A stretch of 7,210 bases of DNA, from the NCBI GenBank assembly GCA_018882485.1, contig VERU01000128.1, positions 1 to 7,210 of the forward strand, given 5' to 3'. Source of the DNA: Rhodoferax sp. (GTDB lineage: Bacteria > Pseudomonadota > Gammaproteobacteria > Burkholderiales > Burkholderiaceae_C). This document shows, in pieces, positions 1 through 5,835 of this stretch; within the stretch, counting starts at the first letter, position 1, and each line of letters starts with the position of its first letter. The notes beneath the pieces are model-generated. The model was not told where the DNA came from. It searched no databases and saw only the letters and a list, made by a program, of their open reading frames with translations. Position numbers and translations under genes: made by a program.

Positions 1-552
1 GAGCAACCATGTCCAGAGTCCGGTTGCCAGCGCATGCTCGACGTGCACGACGGCCTGGGTCGATGAACGCCGGTACAGAAGGACCGGGAAGCCTGCCACC
101 TGGACGGCAGCGGAGCGACTGGGTCGGTCCAGATGGGTGGACACAGCGGCGCGCAGCAGGTCAAGCGCACCGGCTCCACTGAACTCCAGGATCTGGTAAC
201 TGCTGTCGGCAACGGTAGCCGACCATCCCTGGGGTCGCCAGCCCGACACACAGACCCCGGCCACGGGTGTGACCAGGAGCGCCTTGTCGCGCCCGATGGT
301 CACGGCGTAGGGCGAACCGGCATCCACGATGGCCCATAAGCCGATACGCGGTGCGCCGGGCGCCAGGGTGGCAATGGCAAGGTCAACATCGCCACCCAGC
401 AGAACCTGCCACGGCCGAGGGCCTGCGCGCACCGCCCACCCGGCGCGCTCGATCGCGGCCTCGGACCAATCCGGAGACGGTCGCCACAGTTCGGATGAAG
501 CGGCAGCCGGGTCCGGCTGATCGGCCCGCTGAGGGTAGGACCCGGACGTCAT
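1..552 (-). CDS. soxG: Sarcosine oxidase gamma subunit, 3' end beyond the window
   Basis: This is the small gamma subunit of heterotetrameric sarcosine oxidase, a cytoplasmic enzyme that oxidatively demethylates sarcosine to glycine. The reading frame is open from an ATG at 552 to the left edge, giving 184 residues with no stop. The family is usually around 200 residues, so only a little of the C-terminus is missing. The C-terminal half carries the GcvT-like SoxG pattern: LEFSGAGALDLLRAA near residues 122-136, then a strand with VAGFPVLLYRR near 168-178, and ALATGLWTWLL at the edge. The N-terminal 40 residues are rich in Pro, Ala and Ser and not distinctive. The start overlaps the soxA stop as ATGA, and a GGAG lies 9 nt upstream of the ATG inside soxA, so translation is probably coupled. 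SoxG is poorly conserved, so position as fourth gene of soxBDAG carries much of the assignment. Confidence 0.85.
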   Translation of the reverse strand, partial: MTSGSYPQRADQPDPAAASSELWRPSPDWSEAAIERAGWAVRAGPRPWQVLLGGDVDLAIATLAPGAPRIGLWAIVDAGSPYAVTIGRDKALLVTPVAGVCVSGWRPQGWSATVADSSYQILEFSGAGALDLLRAAVSTHLDRPSRSAAVQVAGFPVLLYRRSSTQAVVHVEHALATGLWTWLL

Positions 553-3401
553 GCTCGCAGACTCCGGCCCTCGGGATCAAAGGCACAGGGGTCACACACC
601 GTGGCCCGCAAGAGGCGCCCCATGTGGTAGATCTCCAGACTTTCGCCAGCGCGGGCACGCCCCCGCTCGATCAGCCCCAGCGCCACCGGCCTCCCCAGCG
701 TGTGGCTGAAAGCACTCGAGGTGACGAATCCGGTCGAACGACGCCGCCCGTTCCGGGTCTCGACCGCATGGGCGCCTACCGGCAGGGGTTCGGTACCGGA
801 CGCCGACAATCCCACCCACTGACGGCGGTCCGTGCGCATCGCCTCATCCAGAAGCAGGGATCGCTTGCCGACAAATTCATCTCGCCGCCGGTCACGCGGT
901 CCGTCCATTCCGAGGTCCTGCGGCATCGTCGTGCCATCGGTGTCCTTGCCCACGATGAGGTATCCCTTGTCGGCCCGCAGTTGCAGCAGGGCCTCCAGGC
1001 CCATTGGCGCCACGCCCAACGGGCCTCCGGACTCGATCAGCGCGCCATACAGGTCCGCAGCCATCGCGGTCGGCACCGAGATCTCGTAGGAACGGTCCCC
1101 GGTGAAGCTGACCCGGGCCACCCGGACCTCCCGCCCTCCCCATTGCCCCGATGCCATCGCCATGTGGGGCAAGGCGTCTTCGTCGAGATCAATGCCCAGG
1201 TTCAATCGAGCCACCAGTTCGCGCGAGCGTGGTCCGGTGACGGTGAGCGTGGCCCATTGCGGCGTCGCGTCGTGGATCGTGACCTGACGGACATCGAACC
1301 GGTCCTGGCGCCACTCCTCCAGCCGCATCACCACACCCTGGACATGGCTGGACGAGCAGGAGACGATGTAATGGTCATCCGCGACCTTGATGGTCACCCC
1401 ATCGTCATAGACGATGCCGCTTTCCGTCAGCATGAAACCATAGCGGATCCTTCCGCAAGCCAGCGTCGATATCTGGTTGTAGGAGTTGTAATCCAGCAGC
1501 GCCCCTGCCTGCGGACCGAACACCTCGATCTTTCCCAGGGGGGAGGCGTCCAGTACCGCGACCGCCTCCCGAGCCGCCCGCACCTCCCGGGCGACGGCGG
1601 CCGCCTCGTCGCCCGAACCATAGCAGGCGGGTCGCAGCCAGCCACCGTACTCGCGCAGGCGAGCCCCAGCAGCACGGTGCAGGTCCTCCAGGGCCAGCCG
1701 GCGCAAGGGATGGAACAGATCGCTGCGCCGCGGCCCGGCCAGCACACTCATGGGAACCGGTACATAGGGCGGCCGGTAGGTGGTGGTACCGGTTTCGTCC
1801 ATCGAACGCCCGGTGATGGCCGCCATGGCGGCGAGTCCGTTCATGTTGGACGTCTTGCCCTGGTCCGTCGCCATCCCCAGCGTGATGTAGCGCTTGAGGT
1901 GCTCGACCGAGCGGTAGTTTTCCCGTGCCGCGAGTTCGACGTCCTGCAAGGTCACGTCGTTCTGGAAATCGATCCATTGCCGCCCGGCGGAACCCGGTCG
2001 CGGCCAGACAGGCTCGAGGATGCGCGCAGCCTGCCCGCCCGCAGGCACCGATTCGCCTTCGCCCGGCCCGCCGCCCACCCCATGGGCCTGCGCCAGCAGC
2101 GGTCCAAGCTCCTGGACGCCTGCGGCCGCACCCACCACCTCCATGCCCCGAACCGATCCATCCGGAACGAAGCCCTGGCAACGGGGCTCGAAGCGCAGCC
2201 GGCCACGGGCCTGCGAGTAGAGATGAACGGTGGGCGTGTATCCGCCGCTGAGCAACAGGCAATCCGCCTCGAAGGACCGCCCGCCCAGGGTCACGCTCTC
2301 CAGCCGGCTGCGCCCGCGGGTTCCGGTCGGCAGGCAGCCCGGGTGCACCTCGATGCCATCGACGAGCCGCGGTACGTCCGCACGCGCATCCGCAATCCGC
2401 ACATCGGCACCCGCGCCACGCAGCGCACGCGCCACCTCATAGGCCTGGTCGTTGTTGGTGGCCAGCATCACGCGGTTGCCAACCCGAACTTCATGGCAGC
2501 GAAGATAGGCCAGCGCCGCCTCGGCCGACATGACGCCCGGCCGGTCGTTGTCGGGAAACACCAGGGGGCGCTCGATCGCGCCGGTGGCAAGAACGATCGA
2601 ACTCGCCCGGATCCGCCACTGGCGGTCGTGCCCTTGGTCACTGCGCTGCCAGACACAGACCAGGTTGTGATCGTAGACCCCATAAGCCGTCGATTGGCAC
2701 AGCACCCGCCGTCCATCCTTGCGCAGCCCTGCGTGCGCCCGCTCAACCCAGGCCAGCCCGCTCATGCCATCGATGGTGGCGTCCCGATAACGCAGGGATC
2801 CTCCCAGCTGCGGGTGATCGTCGACCAGCACCACATCGCGGCCCGCCCGGCTGGCGGATCGCGCCGCCGCGAGTCCCGCAGGCCCGCCCCCGATCACCAG
2901 CAGATCACAGTGAAGATTCAGGATGGGGCTGTGCCCGAAAGACATCTGGTGCGGCACGATGCGCCCAAGACCTGCCATGGCACGGATGCGGTGCTCGTAG
3001 AAGCGCCAGTCCAGCCACATGAACGTCTTGTAATAGAAGCCTGCGGGCAGAAACCGCGCCAGCCGATCCAGAAAGGCCCGTCGGTCACTCCGGGCGCTGG
3101 GTGCGGTATTGACCGAGCGCACCTGCATGCCCGCGGTCAACCACTCGGTGGTGGCCTTCAGGTTGGGCCGTGTGCACCCGGCCTCGGTGACATCCACCAG
3201 CGCATTGGGCTCCTCGGTCCAGACTCCGTAGATGCCACGCGGGCGTCGGTATTTGAAACTCCGACCGACCACGGCAACATCGTTTGCCAGCAAGGCCGAC
3301 GCAATGGTGTCGCCCGCACGCCCCACAAGCGGAAGGCCGTCGAAGGTGAACGGCAGTGCCACCGGTGCTTCGCCGCTGCGACGGATGCGATGCGCGGTCA
3401 T
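549..3401 (-). CDS. soxA: Sarcosine oxidase alpha subunit
   Basis: This is the large alpha subunit (950 residues; the family is about 950-1000). It binds NAD+ and houses the folate-binding domain that turns the methyl group into 5,10-methylene-tetrahydrofolate. Residues about 14-97 form the Fer2_4-like N-terminal domain (GRSFKYRRPRGIYG at 46-59). Only one cysteine (C76) falls in it, so it cannot hold a [2Fe-2S] cluster, as expected for SoxA. The segment LPAGFYYKTFMW (118-129) is typical of the family. A Rossmann motif, VIGGGPAGLAAA, lies at 169-180, with a second conserved region, LATGAIERP, at 271-279. GMATDQGKTSNMNGLA (509-524) and TTTYRPPYVPV (539-549) are strong SoxA signatures leading into the GcvT/aminomethyltransferase-like C-terminal half (about 590-950). 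The start is the ATG overlapping the soxD stop (ATGA); no separate Shine-Dalgarno sequence is seen. The gene looks intact. Confidence 0.97.
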   Translation of the reverse strand: MTAHRIRRSGEAPVALPFTFDGLPLVGRAGDTIASALLANDVAVVGRSFKYRRPRGIYGVWTEEPNALVDVTEAGCTRPNLKATTEWLTAGMQVRSVNTAPSARSDRRAFLDRLARFLPAGFYYKTFMWLDWRFYEHRIRAMAGLGRIVPHQMSFGHSPILNLHCDLLVIGGGPAGLAAARSASRAGRDVVLVDDHPQLGGSLRYRDATIDGMSGLAWVERAHAGLRKDGRRVLCQSTAYGVYDHNLVCVWQRSDQGHDRQWRIRASSIVLATGAIERPLVFPDNDRPGVMSAEAALAYLRCHEVRVGNRVMLATNNDQAYEVARALRGAGADVRIADARADVPRLVDGIEVHPGCLPTGTRGRSRLESVTLGGRSFEADCLLLSGGYTPTVHLYSQARGRLRFEPRCQGFVPDGSVRGMEVVGAAAGVQELGPLLAQAHGVGGGPGEGESVPAGGQAARILEPVWPRPGSAGRQWIDFQNDVTLQDVELAARENYRSVEHLKRYITLGMATDQGKTSNMNGLAAMAAITGRSMDETGTTTYRPPYVPVPMSVLAGPRRSDLFHPLRRLALEDLHRAAGARLREYGGWLRPACYGSGDEAAAVAREVRAAREAVAVLDASPLGKIEVFGPQAGALLDYNSYNQISTLACGRIRYGFMLTESGIVYDDGVTIKVADDHYIVSCSSSHVQGVVMRLEEWRQDRFDVRQVTIHDATPQWATLTVTGPRSRELVARLNLGIDLDEDALPHMAMASGQWGGREVRVARVSFTGDRSYEISVPTAMAADLYGALIESGGPLGVAPMGLEALLQLRADKGYLIVGKDTDGTTMPQDLGMDGPRDRRRDEFVGKRSLLLDEAMRTDRRQWVGLSASGTEPLPVGAHAVETRNGRRRSTGFVTSSAFSHTLGRPVALGLIERGRARAGESLEIYHMGRLLRATVCDPCAFDPEGRSLRA

Positions 3402-3664
3402 GGCAGGGAGTCGCGCAAGCCACGGGTAGCCGTGACGGCATGGGTCTGCGTGTCACGGTCCATCACGAAAAACTCGCCACAGGTCAGGTGGACCCAGACC
3501 TCCTGTGCCGGTCCACGCGGCGCGGCGCGGGTGTACAGGTAGTCAGCCCATGCCTGGGCAGACACGGCCGATGCCGGTTCGGGCCGGCGGTTTCCGGCCT
3601 CCGCGCCAAAACGGAACTCGGTCTCGTCACGTAGGCCGCAATAAGGACAGGCGAACTGGTGCAT
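3398..3664 (-). CDS. soxD: Sarcosine oxidase delta subunit
   Basis: This is the zinc-binding delta subunit of heterotetrameric sarcosine oxidase, 88 residues and typical of the family's short size. The N-terminus carries CPYCG (C6, C9), and the middle has WVH (H59) followed by C62. In the structurally known enzyme the zinc ligands are two N-terminal Cys, a His and a later Cys in an H-x3-C arrangement. Here the spacing is H-x2-C, one residue shorter (HLTCGEFF). RDTQTHAV at 70-77 matches the usual RDTxTHE segment. The chosen ATG is the one that puts C6 and C9 at their family positions. It is preceded by GAAGG, which overlaps the soxB stop region. The gene lies 11 bp after soxB and overlaps soxA by 4 bp. 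A much longer open frame upstream is only the antiparallel shadow of soxB and was not used. Confidence 0.94.
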   Translation of the reverse strand: MHQFACPYCGLRDETEFRFGAEAGNRRPEPASAVSAQAWADYLYTRAAPRGPAQEVWVHLTCGEFFVMDRDTQTHAVTATRGLRDSLP

Positions 3665-3675
3665 GCTGCTGGCCT

Positions 3676-4941
3676 TCAGTGGGCAATGCCGGCGCTGGCA
3701 GCCTCGTCCACCAGGCTTCCCGAGGCGAAGCGGGACAGATCGAACGGACGGCTGATCGCGTGATGCGAGCCGGTCGCCAGCAGATGGGCGAACAGGGTTC
3801 CCCCGGCGGGAATCGCCTTGAACCCGCCCGTGCCCCAGCCCCCATTGAGGGACAGCCCGGGTAGAGGAGACGGCCCGATGATGGGCGAGGAATCCGGCGT
3901 GACATCCACGGCGCCACCCCACTGACGCATCAGCTTCAGTTGGTCGAAGGCGGGCAACATCTCCAGCAGGCCGGAGAGCACCTGCTCCTGAACCGGTGGA
4001 TTGCCGCGCTGGGCATAGGAGGGAATGCGGTCGAGGGCGCCACCGACCACGATCTCCCCATGATCCGACTGGCTCAGATAGGTGCCGGTGCCCAGGTACA
4101 ACACGACCACGTCCAGGCACGGCTTCACCGGTTCGGAGACCATCGCCTGCAGGGTGAAGGTCTGCAGCGGAAGCCTGAACCCGGCGCGTCCGGCGAGTAG
4201 GCTGGAGTGACCGGCCACCGCCAGCCCCGTGGTCGCCGCCCTTATGGGTCCGAGCGAGGTCTCGACACCGACACAGCGTCCGCCCTGCACGATGAAGTCT
4301 TCGACCCTGCACCCCTGGATGATGTCGACGCCCAGAGCGTCGGCCGCACGGGCATACCCCCAGGCCACGGCGTCATGCCGGGCCACGCCAGCCCGGCCCT
4401 GCCAGATCGCCCCACGCGCCGGATAGCGCGCCTGCGGGCTGTCGTTGAGCAGGGGTGCCCGGGACATCAGCTCCTCGCGACCCATCCAGCGCGCATCGAC
4501 ACCATTGATCTGCATCGCGTTGATCGTGCGCGCAGCGATTTCCATTTCCATGTCGGAATGAGCGACGATGGCAACCCCACGCTGGGAAAACATGATGTTG
4601 AAATTCAATTCCCGGCTCAAACCCTCATACAGGCGCAGCGACAGGTCGTAGAGTTCGGCACTTTCCGGAAAGAAATAGTTGGAACGGATCACCGTGGTGT
4701 TGCGCCCGGTGTTGCCGCCACCAATCCACCCCTGCTCCAGGACTGCCACCCGGCGCAGGCCGTGGTTCCGGGCGAGATAGTAGGCGGTCGCCAGCCCGTG
4801 ACCGCCACCCCCAATGACCACAACGTCGTAGTCCGCCTGCGGCTTCGCCATGCGCCAGGCCGGTCGCCAGCCGGTGTGACCTCGCACACCCTGCGCCAAC
4901 AAGCTCCAAGCCGAATATCGCCCCGCCACCGGCATCCCCAT
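3676..4941 (-). CDS. soxB: Sarcosine oxidase beta subunit, catalytic flavoprotein
   Basis: This is the catalytic beta subunit (421 residues), which oxidises sarcosine using non-covalent FAD and passes electrons to a covalently bound FMN that reacts with oxygen. The N-terminus has the bacterial SoxB pattern RYS-xx-SL ... GHTGW-xx-AWR (residues 8-30). The FAD-binding Rossmann motif, YDVVVIGGGGHGLATAYYLA, is at 38-57. GGGNTGRNTTVIRSNY follows at 74-89. GVARHDAVAWGYARAADALGVDIIQ (185-209) contains H189, which aligns with the His that holds FMN in the characterised enzymes. NGGWGTGGFKA (366-376) carries the conserved active-site region Lys (K375), and the protein ends in the usual alanine-rich tail with a final His. 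The start is the upstream ATG at 4941 or a second ATG two codons later (4935). Neither has a good Shine-Dalgarno sequence. An ATG at codon 31 would delete the conserved N-terminal motif and is unlikely. Confidence 0.97.
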   Translation of the reverse strand: MGMPVAGRYSAWSLLAQGVRGHTGWRPAWRMAKPQADYDVVVIGGGGHGLATAYYLARNHGLRRVAVLEQGWIGGGNTGRNTTVIRSNYFFPESAELYDLSLRLYEGLSRELNFNIMFSQRGVAIVAHSDMEMEIAARTINAMQINGVDARWMGREELMSRAPLLNDSPQARYPARGAIWQGRAGVARHDAVAWGYARAADALGVDIIQGCRVEDFIVQGGRCVGVETSLGPIRAATTGLAVAGHSSLLAGRAGFRLPLQTFTLQAMVSEPVKPCLDVVVLYLGTGTYLSQSDHGEIVVGGALDRIPSYAQRGNPPVQEQVLSGLLEMLPAFDQLKLMRQWGGAVDVTPDSSPIIGPSPLPGLSLNGGWGTGGFKAIPAGGTLFAHLLATGSHHAISRPFDLSRFASGSLVDEAASAGIAH

Positions 4942-4956
4942 GCAGTCAATCGCAGC

Positions 4957-4985
4957 AGTCTAATCGCAATGGACAACTGTGTCCA
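4957..4985 (-). promoter_or_regulatory. Predicted sigma-70-type promoter for soxBDAG
   Basis: Read on the minus strand, TGGACA (4980-4985; 5 of 6 to TTGACA) is followed by 17 nt and then TAGACT (4957-4962; 4 of 6 to TATAAT). It sits in the 54-bp gap between the tetR stop and the soxB start. A start site about 7 nt past the -10 would fall near 4950, leaving a leader of roughly 9 nt to the first soxB ATG or 15 nt to the second. The -35 is the outer half of the inverted repeat at 4968-4987, so a bound repressor would cover the -35 and part of the spacer. This is prediction from consensus matching only. Confidence 0.6.
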
Positions 4986-4987
4986 TT
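4968..4987. promoter_or_regulatory. Perfect inverted repeat, predicted TetR operator for sox genes
   Basis: A perfect palindrome, AATGGACA-ACTG-TGTCCATT, has 8-bp arms and a 4-bp centre. Its size and symmetry suit a TetR-family dimer. It lies directly after the tetR gene and before soxB, overlapping the predicted sox -35. A near copy occurs at 5776-5795 upstream of the divergent gene. That recurrence, in the same position relative to -35/-10 hexamers, is the main support for calling it an operator rather than a chance palindrome. Confidence 0.75.
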
Positions 4988-4995
4988 ACTTTCGA

Positions 4996-5676
4996 TCAGG
5001 CACCAGTGCGGGTCGCCGAGAGGGAGGCGGACTGCCGTGCCTGGGACTTGGCCAGAAAGTCGGCAAAGTGCGCCACATCGGCATAAGTAGGTTCCTGGGC
5101 GGAAAAGTTGCGCAGGTAGGCCGCGAGATGACCGAGGCGGGTTTCGATCGGCTCGTTGACCTCGATCACGTAATAGCCAATCTGTGTGCAGTACAGGACG
5201 CGAGCGCGGATGAAGGCATCTTCGGCATCGTAGCCGTGATGGAGGTACATGTCCCGGATGGCCGCCAGCCGCTCCTCGTCCGCCATCCCGATGGCCTGAC
5301 GCACATCGACGGAACGGCGGGCCCATTCGCGCACCGCGAAGTCGAGCCGGGGGCTGAACAGCCGTTCATCGGCCCAGCACTCGAACACATTCAGGATGCC
5401 ACGCACGATCGTGGGGGCCGGGCGCTGCGCCCGCTCCACGATGGCGCGCGTGTTGGTGTCCCTCCAGTGCGCCAGCAACTGATCCAGAAGATCCTGATGG
5501 CTCTCGAAATACCAGTAGAAACTGGATCTGGACACGGCGAGCTTCTGCGCCAGGGGCAACACACGAACACCCTCGATCCCTTCGGCCAGCAGGGACTCCA
5601 GGGCCACGTCGATCCAGTCGGACTTGGTCACCTTGACATTACCGGTCGGAAGCTGCTTCTGCTCGCTTGGGGTCAT
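4996..5676 (-). CDS. TetR-family transcriptional regulator
   Basis: This is a 226-residue TetR/AcrR-type DNA-binding protein, probably the repressor of both flanking catabolic units. The N-terminal domain starts with VTKSDWIDVALESLLAEGIEGVRV (about 16-39). The helix-turn-helix PLAQKLAVSRSSFYWYF (41-57) has the classic TetR 'SRSSFYWYF' recognition helix. The rest, about 70-226, is the helical ligand and dimerisation region, with no recognisable ligand signature; it contains tryptophans and tyrosines that could line a pocket. Start choice is uncertain. The ATG at 5676 places the helix-turn-helix at the usual distance from the N-terminus, but it has no clear Shine-Dalgarno sequence. An in-frame ATG at 5763 would add 29 residues of less GC-biased sequence. 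A GTG at 5784 lies inside the operator and is unlikely. Its neighbours suggest an N-methylglycine or glycine betaine-pathway inducer (inference). Confidence 0.93.
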   Translation of the reverse strand: MTPSEQKQLPTGNVKVTKSDWIDVALESLLAEGIEGVRVLPLAQKLAVSRSSFYWYFESHQDLLDQLLAHWRDTNTRAIVERAQRPAPTIVRGILNVFECWADERLFSPRLDFAVREWARRSVDVRQAIGMADEERLAAIRDMYLHHGYDAEDAFIRARVLYCTQIGYYVIEVNEPIETRLGHLAAYLRNFSAQEPTYADVAHFADFLAKSQARQSASLSATRTGA

Positions 5677-5775
5677 GGTCAAAAAAGAACGGGGTGCCGG
5701 CCAATCCGCCAGTGCAATCCGATTATCGGCCAGGCAGGGGGTTCGGCGGGGTACCGCATCCATCTTACCGACCCG

Positions 5776-5795
5776 AGTGGACACAAGTGTCCATT
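5776..5795. promoter_or_regulatory. Near-perfect inverted repeat, second predicted TetR operator
   Basis: AGTGGACA-CAAG-TGTCCATT has 7 of 8 matching arm positions around a 4-bp centre; counted from the inside it is TGGACAC-AA-GTGTCCA with 7-bp perfect arms. Aligned in plus orientation with the minus-strand reading of the sox operator, the shared block TGGACACA-NN-TGTCCATTG is identical at 17 of 19 positions. It lies between tetR and the divergent dehydrogenase-like gene, overlapping predicted promoters in both directions, so it could serve both target control and autoregulation. Confidence 0.75.
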
Positions 5796-5806
5796 GTTCG
5801 TATGAT
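5778..5806 (+). promoter_or_regulatory. Predicted sigma-70-type promoter for the dehydrogenase-like gene
   Basis: TGGACA (5778-5783; 5 of 6 to consensus) is separated by 17 nt from TATGAT (5801-5806; 5 of 6 to TATAAT). A transcript would start near 5813, giving a leader of about 23 nt that contains the ribosome binding site of the gene starting at 5836. The -35 is part of the inverted repeat at 5776-5795, the same arrangement as at soxB, so repression by blocking the -35 and spacer is expected. Confidence 0.68.
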
Positions 5807-5821
5807 GGCGCTCCGGATCAA
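5793..5821 (-). promoter_or_regulatory. Possible weak promoter for tetR
   Basis: On the minus strand, TTGATC (5816-5821; 4 of 6) is followed after 17 nt by AACAAT (5793-5798; 4 of 6). A start about 7 nt further on would fall within the inverted repeat at 5776-5795, which would allow autorepression. The match is weak, and other starts between 5677 and 5800 cannot be excluded. The 159-bp divergent region holds no gene. Confidence 0.35.
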
Positions 5822-5823
5822 CT

Positions 5824-5829
5824 GAAAGG
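5824..5829 (+). promoter_or_regulatory. Ribosome binding site deciding a GTG start
   Basis: GAAAGG lies 6 nt upstream of the GTG at 5836. It is the reason for choosing GTG: the next in-frame ATG lies about 85 codons in, after the FAD-binding motif and the presumed flavin-attachment His. Confidence 0.75.
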
Positions 5830-5835
5830 TTCGCA

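Noticed and set aside
14..79. Half-sites resembling the operator arm (TGGACA/TGTCCA) elsewhere, such as near 137-144
   Set aside because: They are single arms inside coding sequence without the partner arm at 4-bp spacing, as expected by chance.
1405..2262. Minus-strand 285-codon frame overlapping soxA in a shifted frame
   Set aside because: It lies wholly inside soxA and its translation is Gly/Arg/Ala-rich without motifs. soxA itself is continuous here, so no frameshift is implied.
351..3542. Plus-strand open frame of 1063 codons opposite soxA
   Set aside because: It is antiparallel to soxA, whose protein is clearly recognisable along its full length. GC-rich DNA with strong third-position bias leaves stop-free mirror frames. 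The translation is Arg/His/Pro/Gln-rich with no domain pattern.
3665..4312. Long minus-strand extension upstream of soxD in the same frame
   Set aside because: It overlaps soxB in another frame. The extension is low-complexity Arg/Gly/Pro sequence, and the family start at 3664 has a GAAGG just upstream and puts the zinc cysteines at the right positions.
4207..5805. Plus-strand open frame of 532 codons spanning the start of soxB, the operator gap and tetR
   Set aside because: It is antiparallel to two recognised genes and runs through the palindrome and the intergenic DNA. No domain is visible, so it is a mirror frame.
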